36,163 bases of DNA, taken from positions 1 to 36,163 of the forward strand of contig RECE01000196.1 of NCBI GenBank assembly GCA_007694165.1, written 5' to 3'. Positions within the stretch are counted from its first letter, which is position 1. Every line of letters starts with the position of its first letter. The notes under the pieces were generated by a model. The model worked only from the letters and a program-made list of their open reading frames with translations, was not told where the DNA came from and ran no database searches. Positions 8,824 to 16,901 of the stretch are shown one piece after another. Position numbers and translations under genes: made by a program. This DNA is from Bacteroidota bacterium. GTDB lineage: Bacteria; Bacteroidota; Bacteroidia; Bacteroidales; UBA7960.

Positions 8824-10239
8824 ATGGAACGGTTAGAAAAAAACATACAAAAGAAACTCAGAGATTTTGAGGTTGAGCCACCCGCGGCTCTATGGTCATC
8901 CATAGAGAGTCGGCTGGACAAGAAAGATGCTATAATTGCGGGTCACAGACGAAGAAGAATCCTGGCTGTTGCCGCAGCAATTTTAATGTTTCTGGTTTCA
9001 GCTTCTGCTTTGTTGCTCAATCAATTCGGTGTACTTGTTGAACAGACGGCTCAGGAAACTGCTGCTCCCTCCCCGCAACCAACAGCAGACACTGATGCAG
9101 AAGAAAGCCAGGCTTCATCTGCAGTTGCTGATATCCCTGTTAGTGAACCTTTTATTGCCAGACAATCACCCGTTACAAAAGAACCTTCCTCTGCTTCACA
9201 AGAAAACATACCTCTTACAGCACTTGCAGATACGGGTAAAGAACCAGAAACTCCTGATTTCATTGAGCAAGTCCAAATTGCTGATGTTGCAACCCGGGTA
9301 ATCCTGCAATCCTTGCATGCCGAAACAGCATCCCTGGTGGCATTCAAACCTGAAATAGCAGAAATAAGGACTCAGATCCCTGCAATTGCTGATGCTGCTG
9401 AAGAAAATGATATTCCCGGCCGCATGGAAATCGCCCTTGCAAGTTCTGATCAAACAGCCCTTTCGGCGTTTTCACTTTCCACATATTTTGCTCCGCAGCA
9501 ATCATACAGGTTCCAAAACAGGAATACACCCAATCCTATGCAGTCTCTTGAAAGTGAAATCATGACGTTTGCAACGGGCCTGCATGTTAATTACAAAATA
9601 AACAACCGCTGGGAATTACAGAGTGGACTGGGGTATAACCGCATAGGACAACGGGTTAATGACATTGCCACTTTCAGTCATCCTTCCCTGATGCCTTTAT
9701 ATACAAATGATGGAGCAATGATTAGCGATCACCCCCAAAGCATGAGTACTTCTATGGGAGGCATTGTATTTACCGATCAGAGTTTCTATTTTGCTGACAT
9801 TAAATCTTCACGCATTATTACCCTCAAAGGAAGTTATGATGAAAGCATCGTCAATCTTTTAAACAAAACGGGCACGGGTCTTATTCAGCATTTTGAATAT
9901 CTTGAATTGCCTGTTAATGTAAGATATAAATTCTGGCAGAAAGGTTTTAACATGTATGCCAAAGCAGGATTTTCTGCCAGTTACCTGATGTCAGGTGATG
10001 TTTTTCTTTCTGAACAAACCAACAAAGCTCCCATTGGGAAAGTAGTCGGAATCAGCACCCTGAACTTTTCAGGCATGGCAGGTATGGTATTCAGTTATCC
10101 TGTTACAAATCGTGTAAATCTTAGCCTGGAACCAACCGCAAGCATGTTTATAACTCCCATGGGCAATGTAAAGCATCTGACCAGGGAAACCCATCCTTAT
10201 ACATGGTCTGTTCTAATGGGTGTATCTTACGATCTTTAA
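8824..10239 (+). CDS. Dma-like dual-membrane anti-sigma protein with outer-membrane barrel
   Basis: Starting at ATG 8824 (preferred over TTG 8779, which overlaps the sigma gene), the product has 471 residues in four parts. Residues 1-44 form a charged cytoplasmic head (FEVEPPAALWSSIESRLDKK), followed by RRRR and one membrane helix at about 46-68. Residues ~70-215 are a low-complexity linker rich in Ala, Pro, Ser, Thr and Glu. Residues ~215-471 alternate as amphipathic strands with aromatic ends and resemble Bacteroidota outer-membrane barrels (LEYLELPVNVRYKF; GVSYDL end). An inner-membrane helix joined to an outer-membrane barrel is the layout described for Dma dual-membrane-spanning anti-sigma factors of Bacteroides thetaiotaomicron. 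The adjoining ECF sigma gene supports an anti-sigma role for the head. The signal sensed is unknown. Confidence 0.82.
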   Translation: MERLEKNIQKKLRDFEVEPPAALWSSIESRLDKKDAIIAGHRRRRILAVAAAILMFLVSASALLLNQFGVLVEQTAQETAAPSPQPTADTDAEESQASSAVADIPVSEPFIARQSPVTKEPSSASQENIPLTALADTGKEPETPDFIEQVQIADVATRVILQSLHAETASLVAFKPEIAEIRTQIPAIADAAEENDIPGRMEIALASSDQTALSAFSLSTYFAPQQSYRFQNRNTPNPMQSLESEIMTFATGLHVNYKINNRWELQSGLGYNRIGQRVNDIATFSHPSLMPLYTNDGAMISDHPQSMSTSMGGIVFTDQSFYFADIKSSRIITLKGSYDESIVNLLNKTGTGLIQHFEYLELPVNVRYKFWQKGFNMYAKAGFSASYLMSGDVFLSEQTNKAPIGKVVGISTLNFSGMAGMVFSYPVTNRVNLSLEPTASMFITPMGNVKHLTRETHPYTWSVLMGVSYDL

Positions 10240-10270
10240 CTCCCGGTGCAGCGGATAGTTAGTGCAAACC

Positions 10271-10363
10271 TCTGCTGAAACACGATTTCACAACCCTGGA
10301 TTTTTAGTCTTTGAAAATCCGGCAAATGACTACTAATCATTTGGCTGTCCATTTTTCAGCAGA
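10271..10363. terminator. Three-stem inverted-repeat structure between convergent genes
   Basis: An outer 10-bp stem (TCTGCTGAAA at 10271-10280 with TTTCAGCAGA at 10354-10363) encloses two perfect 7-bp hairpins: GGATTTT/AAAATCC (10298-10320) and CAAATGA/TCATTTG (10323-10343). It sits between two convergent genes, so a two-way terminator is the simplest reading. A structured RNA is also possible. Confidence 0.5.
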
Positions 10364-10369
10364 CGTGAT

Positions 10370-11119
10370 TTAGTGCAATTTTCCTACAGGCATCATGTAC
10401 AACACCCGAATCTCATCTCCCAGCTGCAGGATATTCTCCACTTCCTCGTCACGGTATGCCCCTATTACAACAGTGCCCAGTTTCATGGCAGCAGCCTGCA
10501 AGTGAACATTCTGAGAGGCATGACCAATTTCATTGTACACATATCGCTCACCCCGTTCACCATACCTTGATTCAGTGCGCTCGAAAACAGCACCAAAAAT
10601 CAAGACGATGGAACCCTCGCTGATCATCGACTGACTCAGTGAAGCACGAGCCAAAGCTGCTGAAACATCTTCAGACAAAACAACCTCAAGGGTATTGCCA
10701 AATGGATCATAGTGATAGACTCCCCTTTCCATTCCCGAAACATTATTTATCATTACATACATCTCAAGGGGAAAAGTGGCACCAGCAGAAGGGGCAGTGC
10801 GAAATCCACGTTCATTGGTAACTCCCTGGGCGCTCCACAACAATTGCGAAACATCGGAAAGGGAGAGTGGCTCCTGGCTGTAACTTCTGTCAGACCTGCG
10901 CAAAACAAGTGCTTCTGTAAGACTCATCCCGCCCGATGTAAGGGGTTCGGGCAACTTGATTTTAGTTCCATCCATAACTATTTGATTTTCATGATTGGAA
11001 GACAGTTCATTCCGGGCTTTGTTTTCTGAAGGAGTAACCCCTTTAAAAACAAGAAAAAAAATGACACCTCCCAGTAAAATAAACCCAAAAATGGTCAGTG
11101 TTTGTTTAAGTTTTTGCAT
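10370..11119 (-). CDS. Membrane-anchored SagB/ThcOx-type nitroreductase
   Basis: The 249-residue product has an N-terminal membrane anchor (about residues 8-27) followed by an FMN-dependent nitroreductase-fold domain of the SagB/ThcOx type. Seen marks are RRSDRSY at 74-80 (flavin-phosphate contact region in the family), the APSAGATFPLEMYV segment at 109-123, the NEIGHASQNVHLQAAAMKLGTVVIGAY stretch at 196-222 and a terminal MPVGK. SagB enzymes oxidise azolines to azoles in peptide natural products, but many stand-alone members have no known substrate. No cyclodehydratase, precursor peptide or RiPP transporter gene is nearby, so a natural-product role is not supported here. The anchor places the domain on the periplasmic side, probably. 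It is transcribed alone, convergent with the barrel gene. A candidate promoter lies far upstream at 11342-11373. Confidence 0.87.
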   Translation of the reverse strand: MQKLKQTLTIFGFILLGGVIFFLVFKGVTPSENKARNELSSNHENQIVMDGTKIKLPEPLTSGGMSLTEALVLRRSDRSYSQEPLSLSDVSQLLWSAQGVTNERGFRTAPSAGATFPLEMYVMINNVSGMERGVYHYDPFGNTLEVVLSEDVSAALARASLSQSMISEGSIVLIFGAVFERTESRYGERGERYVYNEIGHASQNVHLQAAAMKLGTVVIGAYRDEEVENILQLGDEIRVLYMMPVGKLH

Positions 11120-11341
11120 CAGTTAATGATTATGTTTAAAATTGTGTTCCTAAATGAGAGTCCATCTTTGAATTTGGTTGCTAAATGCTTAATGCACAGA
11201 GTTAAGTTAAGGAAACCAGGATCTCTATTATTTTGAGCTGCAGGTTTCTTCCTCCCAACTTCTGTTACTACTTAATAACATGGTCATGAGCAGCAAAAAA
11301 GCGGGTTGCACGCTCAATTCAAAAAATCAGCAGTTGCACAT

Positions 11342-11373
11342 CAAATATATGCTAAAATCGCATTACAGCCAAA
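11342..11373 (-). promoter_or_regulatory. Candidate minus-strand promoter toward the SagB-type gene
   Basis: Read on the minus strand, TTTG (11373-11370), 20 bases, then TATATTTG (11349-11342) fits the Bacteroidota consensus. It would give a leader of about 215 bases before the ATG at 11119. The region is AT-rich, so chance matches are possible. Confidence 0.35.
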
Positions 11374-11498
11374 TGAGATTTACCTCAGATTATCAGGTGA
11401 AAATCCAAACAAATCAGAACCTTCAAAACCAGTTCATACCATGATATTTAGAATGGTTTTAAATAGCGGAAATATAATCAAAGATTTGTCAAAAAAAT

Positions 11499-11506
11499 TA
11501 CCTTTG
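11499..11506 (+). promoter_or_regulatory. -7 box (TACCTTTG) upstream of the fused oxidoreductase
   Basis: TACCTTTG matches TAnnTTTG exactly and lies 99 bases before the ATG at 11606. No TTTG is at the usual distance upstream; the nearest, at 11485-11488, is only 10 bases away. Confidence 0.4.
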
Positions 11507-11605
11507 TCATGTGAAAGCCCTGCTATTCAAGCGAGAGAATCATGTTCTTTTAAAATTATTATTACTAAGCTGTCAAAATTAGTCATAAAATAACCATTGG
11601 ATTCC

Positions 11606-14600
11606 ATGCACAAAATATCTCAACACCCAATCATTGACATCAAAACACCGGAAGAAACATCATTTATTTATAATGGCAACCAGGTAAAGGGTGAAAAGGG
11701 CTTTACCATTGCGGCTGCTCTCCATCAGGCCGGTTATCCCATTCACAGTCATAGTTTAAAAAAACGCAGCCGAAGCCTTGAATGTGGCATTGGTAAATGC
11801 GGCGCATGTGAAATGCTTGTGGATGGTGAAGTACAAAGAATTTGCATAACACTTTGCGATGAAGTAAGACAAGTTGCAGAAATTCCCCACGAATACGTGG
11901 CAGAGGCAACGCATTACCACAAAAAAGAAGCCCTTAAAATTTACAAAACCGATGTAGTAATAGTGGGTGCAGGACCTGCAGGTTTGGCCACGCGGGAAAT
12001 TCTCAACGAAAAGGGAGTGAGCAACATTGTAGTAGACAGCAACGGCGAAATAGGAGGCCAGTTTAATATGCAGACACACCAGTTTTTCTTTTTTGAAAAA
12101 GAAAAAAAATACGGTGGTTTGAGAGGATTCGAGATTTCCAGTATGCTTGCCGGAGAAAATCATGATGGCATCATGCTGGACTCTACGGTATGGGATATTT
12201 TTGAAAATAAAAGGGTAGCAGTAAAAAACCTCAAAACGCGTGAAATCTATTATATAGATTGCGATTTTTTTGTTGTAGCTACTGGCGCAGTGCCTTTCCT
12301 GCCTACTTTTCACAACGATGACCTTCCCGGTGTGTATACGGCAGCGGTAATTCAGAAGATGATGAACGTGGAGCTTACCTTGCTGGGTAAAAACATCCTG
12401 ACAGTGGGAGCAGGCAATATCGGTTACCTTACCTCCTACCAGCTTACCCAGGCGGGGGCAAAAGTAAAAGCTATTATTGAAGCCCAGGACCATGAAGGAG
12501 GATTTCCCGTGCAGGCCAACAGGGTCCGGCGTCTGGGCATCCCCATTATGCTGTCGCACCTTATACTCGAAGCCATACCTAATGAAAAAGGGGATGGTAT
12601 AAAAGGAGCAGTAATTGCAGAAGCAGAGAACTTCAAAGCGATTCCCGGTACAGAAAAATTCATTGGAGGCATTGATGCCATAAATATATGCACCGGACTG
12701 ATGCCCGACGACCTGCTGCTGATAAAGGGTCGTGAAATGTTTGGACGCAAATGCCTGGGAGCCGGAGATGCTGTGCGTATCGGAGAAGGAACCAGTGCCG
12801 TGCTGAGAGGGAAGCAGGTGGCTTACGACATTCTTGAAATCATGCAAAAACCGTTTAATTACGAAGATTTTCTGCTGGTTTCAAAAGAGTATATCGATTC
12901 GCAACAACATCCTGCCAAGGTAATTGAAGAACCTTTTATGCCAGGCAAAGAAAGGATGCAAAAACCCTTTGTGGTTATTGATTGTTTGTATGGCTTTGCC
13001 TGCAATCCCTGTGCTTTTGCCTGCAACTATGGCGCCATTACCAAGTCATCTACCAGCACAGTGCCACACATCGACTTTGACAAATGCGTAGGATGTATGG
13101 ATTGTGTATACCAATGTCCCGGGCTTGCCATCTTTGGATATAACCTTCCCAAAGGAACATTTTTCCTCCCCATTGAGTTCGACATGAACGAAGGAGAGGA
13201 AGTATTTCTTGTTGATAACAATGCCAAAATTCTCGGCGAAGGAACCATTGCAAAAATTCTTCGCAAAAAGAACCGAACCCATGTGGCCAGGGTAAAATCA
13301 GAAGAGATGAGTGATGATGATAAACTTAAAGTAAGAGGCTTTATCATCAAGAAAGATTATCCACAGAAAATTGAAACCACACCTCATAAAGAATCTTTTA
13401 TGAGTGATGTGTTTATGTGTCATTGCGACGATGTAAGTCTCGATCAGGTGATGGACATTATCGGGGATCGTAAGTTTGTTTCTGTAGAAGAGATAAAACA
13501 CACCACCCACCTGGGCATGGGTCCCTGCCGCGGGAAAAGATGCATTCAGCGGCTGAAGCAAAATTTGCGACCCAGAGGTATCCGGCTGATTGGAAGCAGC
13601 ACTCCCAGGGCCCCCATGTCAAATCAGATTGGTATGGGAGAAATGTATCCATCTGCCATTCATGAAAAGATAGTCACTTCTGTAACCCATGAAAAGAGGA
13701 CGGTTATAGAAGTGAAAGCCTTTGTAGCAGGAGGGGGTATAGGAGGCAGTTCCCTCTTCAGGTTTCTTGCCGAAGAGGGTTACGAGCCTGCAATGATAAA
13801 TCATGGGTATGGAGGTTCCTGGCGTAACATCGCGGGTGGCAGGCCCGTTTTCAGCCTTCCGGAACTAACAGATATTGCCAGGCATAACCTTGAACTGTTT
13901 GATGGGCTTTCCAGAGAATTTGACATTGACTTCAGACTTATAAATTACATTACTTTTGCGCACGACGAAACCATGCTAAAGGCATTGGAAGAATCTATGG
14001 CATGGCAAAAAGCAGTAATGTTAGAACCCTCACAGTTCAGAAACCAGATATCGCCTTATTTTAATCCTTCTCAAAAAAAGTATATTGCAGCACTTAAAAC
14101 CAGTGAATGCTGGCAGGCAACCCCGGGAAAAGTAATCGACGCACTTCGCAAAAAAGGGATAGCAAATGGAGGGACATTGCTGGAAGACACAAAACTAATT
14201 GACGTTGAAAAAAACGGGGACAAATATATTGCCGTAGTTAAAACCCATGATGGCGAATACCTTGAATATCACACCCCCGTATTTATTAATGCACTGGGCT
14301 CGGAAGGTGACAAATTTGCCAAAATCCTGGGCTTAGAAACCGGGCTATACCCTGTGAAACACCAGGCCTTTATTACGCGGCGCCTGCCCATGCTGGGCAT
14401 TAACGGCAACCCACTTGATATGCTTATCGACAGGCGCAACTACAAAGGTTTTACGGCCGTTTACGGCCAACAACTTGGAGAAACCGGACAGATCATCGGT
14501 TGTGCTTCACCAGCCATTGAACCTTATGAAACTGACAAAGACGTAAAAATCAACTCCAAAGATTTTGCAGAAATCGTTTCAGAAATTTTCGTTGACTGGA

Positions 14601-14836
14601 TCCCGGAGATGTCAGCTGCAGGTTTTCAGGCACTATGGGCAGGCTATTACATAGAGCCCCGAATGATAGTTGATGCAGAAAAAGGATTGTTTCTGGGTTT
14701 GCGCGGACAAGGGTTTATGCTTGCCCAATATCTTGCCAAACTTTATGTTAACCAGCTTACAGGAAAAGATGTTCCTGAGTATTTCAACAGATTAAAAATT
14801 GAAGGTGACGCTTTGCTGGAAAAGGCGTTCAAATAG
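11606..14836 (+). CDS. Fused FAD/iron-sulfur oxidoreductase (HcnABC/sarcosine-oxidase-like domains in one chain)
   Basis: The ATG at 11606 gives 1076 residues; TTG 11597 would add three. Domains in order: a [2Fe-2S] ferredoxin-like head (C60, C65, C68, C80); an FAD/NAD(P)-binding domain with VVIVGAGPAG at ~117-126 and a second nucleotide-binding loop VGAGNIG at ~268; a ferredoxin insert with two [4Fe-4S]-type cysteine sets (CNPCAFAC and CVGCMDCVYQC, ~460-510); a BFD-like [2Fe-2S] domain (CHC ... CRGKRC, ~604-650); and a DAO-type FAD domain with VAGGGIGGSS at ~703. Related modules occur as separate subunits in hydrogen cyanide synthase HcnABC, sarcosine oxidase and dye-linked proline or hydroxyproline dehydrogenases. 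It probably oxidises an amine or amino acid and passes electrons through the clusters. The substrate is unknown and no pathway genes adjoin it. Confidence 0.85.
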   Translation: MHKISQHPIIDIKTPEETSFIYNGNQVKGEKGFTIAAALHQAGYPIHSHSLKKRSRSLECGIGKCGACEMLVDGEVQRICITLCDEVRQVAEIPHEYVAEATHYHKKEALKIYKTDVVIVGAGPAGLATREILNEKGVSNIVVDSNGEIGGQFNMQTHQFFFFEKEKKYGGLRGFEISSMLAGENHDGIMLDSTVWDIFENKRVAVKNLKTREIYYIDCDFFVVATGAVPFLPTFHNDDLPGVYTAAVIQKMMNVELTLLGKNILTVGAGNIGYLTSYQLTQAGAKVKAIIEAQDHEGGFPVQANRVRRLGIPIMLSHLILEAIPNEKGDGIKGAVIAEAENFKAIPGTEKFIGGIDAINICTGLMPDDLLLIKGREMFGRKCLGAGDAVRIGEGTSAVLRGKQVAYDILEIMQKPFNYEDFLLVSKEYIDSQQHPAKVIEEPFMPGKERMQKPFVVIDCLYGFACNPCAFACNYGAITKSSTSTVPHIDFDKCVGCMDCVYQCPGLAIFGYNLPKGTFFLPIEFDMNEGEEVFLVDNNAKILGEGTIAKILRKKNRTHVARVKSEEMSDDDKLKVRGFIIKKDYPQKIETTPHKESFMSDVFMCHCDDVSLDQVMDIIGDRKFVSVEEIKHTTHLGMGPCRGKRCIQRLKQNLRPRGIRLIGSSTPRAPMSNQIGMGEMYPSAIHEKIVTSVTHEKRTVIEVKAFVAGGGIGGSSLFRFLAEEGYEPAMINHGYGGSWRNIAGGRPVFSLPELTDIARHNLELFDGLSREFDIDFRLINYITFAHDETMLKALEESMAWQKAVMLEPSQFRNQISPYFNPSQKKYIAALKTSECWQATPGKVIDALRKKGIANGGTLLEDTKLIDVEKNGDKYIAVVKTHDGEYLEYHTPVFINALGSEGDKFAKILGLETGLYPVKHQAFITRRLPMLGINGNPLDMLIDRRNYKGFTAVYGQQLGETGQIIGCASPAIEPYETDKDVKINSKDFAEIVSEIFVDWIPEMSAAGFQALWAGYYIEPRMIVDAEKGLFLGLRGQGFMLAQYLAKLYVNQLTGKDVPEYFNRLKIEGDALLEKAFK

Positions 14837-14861
14837 ACTGGAAAACCTTTTTTTTGAAGAC

Positions 14862-14892
14862 TTTAACCCAACAGAAACCTGCCTGGGTTAAA
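14862..14892 (+). terminator. Terminator after the fused oxidoreductase gene
   Basis: TTTAACCCA at 14862-14870 pairs perfectly with TGGGTTAAA at 14884-14892. The loop itself can form a small CAG/CTG stem. T-rich sequence follows. Confidence 0.7.
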
Positions 14893-14928
14893 TTTGCAAT
14901 TTAATTTTTTATTTTTCAACATTAGTTG

Positions 14929-14936
14929 TATCTTTG
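14929..14936 (+). promoter_or_regulatory. -7 box (TATCTTTG) for the DUF177-rpmF-plsX-fabH operon
   Basis: TATCTTTG followed by CA is a very typical Bacteroidota -7 element. It covers the TTG at 14934, so translation must start further downstream. No TTTG is at the ideal -33 distance; that position is a T-run. Confidence 0.6.
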
Positions 14937-14960
14937 CAGCCTTTGAAAAAAGATAGTACT

Positions 14961-15509
14961 TTGAAAGCATTGAAACCTTTTAACATAGCATTTGTCGGGC
15001 TTTCCGGCGGAGAACATGAATTCAATTTTGAGCTTGATGACAATTTTTTTGCCTGTTTTGAAGGGAGCGAAATTGTAAAAGCAAAGCTGAAGGGCAAGTT
15101 GATTCTAAATAAAAAGTCCAACATGATGGATTTGGATTTTTATATCGACGGCCAGGTTGAGTTGGAGTGCGACAGGTGTTTAGAGCCCTTTTGGCACACG
15201 ATGGATCTGCACAGAGCGTTGTATGTAAAATATGGTGATCGCCGTGAGGAGCAAAGTGACGAAGTAACTATAATTCCGGCAACAGAGAGTCATATCGAAG
15301 TTGCTCAATATTTCTATGAATTTATTGCGCTTGGGTTACCGGCCAAAAAAGTTCACGATGAAGATGAAACCGGTACTCCAGAATGTGACCCAACCATCAT
15401 CAGTCAGATAGAAAAATACATGCCCGGTAAAGGGGACAAATCTGAAAGTAAAGATGACAAACCGTCTGATGGAAGATGGGATGCATTGAAAGATATCAAG
15501 TTTAATTAG
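14961..15509 (+). CDS. DUF177 (YceD-type) protein
   Basis: With the TTG at 14961 the product is 182 residues beginning MKALKPFNIAFVGLSGGEHEF, which matches the usual N-terminus of Bacteroidota DUF177 proteins. The longer frame from 14934 is rejected because that codon lies inside the promoter -7 box. A CxxC pair (C70, C73 in LECDRCLEPF) is the family mark, and the C-terminal tail is acidic and lysine-rich. DUF177/YceD genes sit directly before rpmF in most bacteria; the plant and bacterial homologues are linked to 23S rRNA and large-subunit accumulation. Here rpmF follows after 29 bases, with plsX and fabH next. A role in 50S assembly is inferred from family and context. The use of TTG as start is likely but not certain. 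Confidence 0.85.
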   Translation: MKALKPFNIAFVGLSGGEHEFNFELDDNFFACFEGSEIVKAKLKGKLILNKKSNMMDLDFYIDGQVELECDRCLEPFWHTMDLHRALYVKYGDRREEQSDEVTIIPATESHIEVAQYFYEFIALGLPAKKVHDEDETGTPECDPTIISQIEKYMPGKGDKSESKDDKPSDGRWDALKDIKFN

Positions 15510-15538
15510 AACATTCATTATTAATATTTGCTTAGATT

Positions 15539-15724
15539 ATGGCACATCCAAAGAGTAAAATCTCCAAAACCCGCAGAGATAAAAGACGTACTCATTACAA
15601 AGCTACAGAGCCTTCGCTTTCGGCCTGCTCAAATTGTGGTGCAATTAAGTTGATGCACAGGGTATGCCCTGAGTGTGGCTATTACCGAGGACAGGTCGCT
15701 ATTGAAAAAGCTGCTGCAGTATAA
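15539..15724 (+). CDS. rpmF: 50S ribosomal protein L32
   Basis: The 61-residue product begins MAHPKSKISKTRRDKRR, the standard L32 N-terminus, followed by a four-cysteine zinc ribbon (C30, C33, C43, C46 in CSNCGAIKLMHRVCPECG). It is a structural protein of the large ribosomal subunit. Length and residues are typical. It is the second gene of the DUF177-rpmF-plsX-fabH operon, an arrangement that ties ribosome synthesis to membrane lipid synthesis and is widely conserved. A 10-bp hairpin lies in the 167-base gap before plsX and may thin transcription into the downstream genes. Confidence 0.97.
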   Translation: MAHPKSKISKTRRDKRRTHYKATEPSLSACSNCGAIKLMHRVCPECGYYRGQVAIEKAAAV

Positions 15725-15833
15725 TAAAACAGGTGCGGAATTCTGCATACTATTGACGGTTTTAGCACCCATAAACGTTGCTGCCACCCAAAAGTAGTTA
15801 TGGAGCCGTATTTTAATAAAAATATCCGGATGA

Positions 15834-15860
15834 AACGAGCCATATAAATAATGGCTCGTT
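15834..15860 (+). promoter_or_regulatory. Hairpin between rpmF and plsX (possible attenuator)
   Basis: AACGAGCCAT at 15834-15843 pairs perfectly with ATGGCTCGTT at 15851-15860 around a seven-base loop. No T-run follows. Its place inside an operon suggests partial termination, mRNA processing or 3'-end protection of rpmF mRNA. Confidence 0.45.
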
Positions 15861-15891
15861 CCATGTGGCCTGTTCAATTAATTTTAGACAC

Positions 15892-16878
15892 ATGAAAATC
15901 GGTTTAGACGTAATGGGTGGGGATTTTGCACCTGATAGTATTATCAGAGGAGCTATTCTTGCCCGAAAAGAATTACCCGAAAATGACCATATTGTACTTT
16001 TTGGTTTAGAAGAAACAATCATAGGAAAACTTCGGGAACTCGGAGAAGACCCTGCTTCATACCAGATTGTCAATGCCACAGAAGTTATTGGCATGGGCGA
16101 ACAACCCACCAAAGCCTTTACCCAAAAGCCCGATTCAAGTATTACCAAGGGCTTCCAATATCTTAAATCAGGAAAAATAGATTCCTTTGCCAGTGCAGGT
16201 AATACCGGTGCTATGCTTGTGGGGTCTATTTACAGTGTAAACGTAGTGCAGGGCATTATAAGACCTGCCACCACATCCGTTTTACCCAAGGAAACTGGGG
16301 GACTGGGAGTACTGATTGATGTAGGAACCAACCCCGACAGCAAACCTGATGTGTTGTACCAGTTTGGTTTGCTGGGTTCGGTGTATGCTGAATTTGTATA
16401 TGGCATTGAAAAACCCAAAGTAGGTCTGCTTAATATTGGTGAAGAAGAGGAAAAAGGCAACCTTCTGACGCATTCGGCTTTCAGACTGATGAAAGACACT
16501 ACAGATTATAACTTTATCGGCAATGTAGAAAGCCGCGACTTGTTTACCGACAAAGCAGATGTTATCGTTTGTGACGGGTTTACCGGCAATATCGTTTTGA
16601 AGCAGGCTGAGTCTATGTACGGTCTGGTGAAAAAACGCAAAATCGAAGATGAGTTTTTTGAGCGCATGAATTATGAGAATTATGGGGGCACCCCCATCCT
16701 GGGAATTAATGGTACGGTAATTATTGGCCATGGGATTTCCAATGATGTCGCCACCAAAAACATGCTTTTACTCTCCAAAAATGTTTATGAAGCCAAACTG
16801 GCAGAGAAAATCAATGCAAGACTGAGTAGCTATTCGCAATCAAAAGTATTTATTGAAAAGAACGACAGCAAAGCCTAA
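15892..16878 (+). CDS. plsX: Phosphate acyltransferase PlsX
   Basis: The 328-residue protein converts acyl-ACP and phosphate to acyl-phosphate, the acyl donor for PlsY in phosphatidic acid synthesis at the inner membrane. Family marks are the N-terminal [13 protein letters not shown], the [13 protein letters not shown] segment, [14 protein letters not shown], and [14 protein letters not shown], plus [14 protein letters not shown] near the C-terminus. The length is normal. The ATG at 15892 is used because the upstream GTG (15865) would add nine residues before the conserved start. It follows rpmF by 167 bases and precedes fabH by 23 bases, the standard order. Functional call is firm. Confidence 0.96.
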   Translation: MKIGLDVMGGDFAPDSIIRGAILARKELPENDHIVLFGLEETIIGKLRELGEDPASYQIVNATEVIGMGEQPTKAFTQKPDSSITKGFQYLKSGKIDSFASAGNTGAMLVGSIYSVNVVQGIIRPATTSVLPKETGGLGVLIDVGTNPDSKPDVLYQFGLLGSVYAEFVYGIEKPKVGLLNIGEEEEKGNLLTHSAFRLMKDTTDYNFIGNVESRDLFTDKADVIVCDGFTGNIVLKQAESMYGLVKKRKIEDEFFERMNYENYGGTPILGINGTVIIGHGISNDVATKNMLLLSKNVYEAKLAEKINARLSSYSQSKVFIEKNDSKA

Positions 16879-16901
16879 TTTCATCTAACTACCTGTATTT
16901 T

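Larger units (their letters stand above)
11120..11605. other. 486-bp divergent intergenic region
   Basis: This AT-rich stretch separates the divergent SagB-type and oxidoreductase genes. It holds candidate promoters for both directions (11342-11373 minus; 11499-11506 plus). A 95-residue open frame at 11306-11593 has no recognisable domain and is not called. No repeats or RNA genes were seen. Confidence 0.55.

Noticed and set aside
11306-11593. A 95-residue plus-strand frame before the fused oxidoreductase
   Set aside because: No domain, starts inside AT-rich intergenic DNA and overlaps candidate promoters.
11756-12847. A 363-residue minus-strand open frame
   Set aside because: It lies wholly antisense to the fused oxidoreductase, has a Cys/His/Phe-rich composition unlike proteins and contains no motif; it is a shadow of the real gene.
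10370-14836. SagB-type gene and fused oxidoreductase as a RiPP or cyanide-synthesis cluster
   Set aside because: They are divergent, separated by 486 bp, and there is no precursor peptide, cyclodehydratase or transporter; the link would be speculation.
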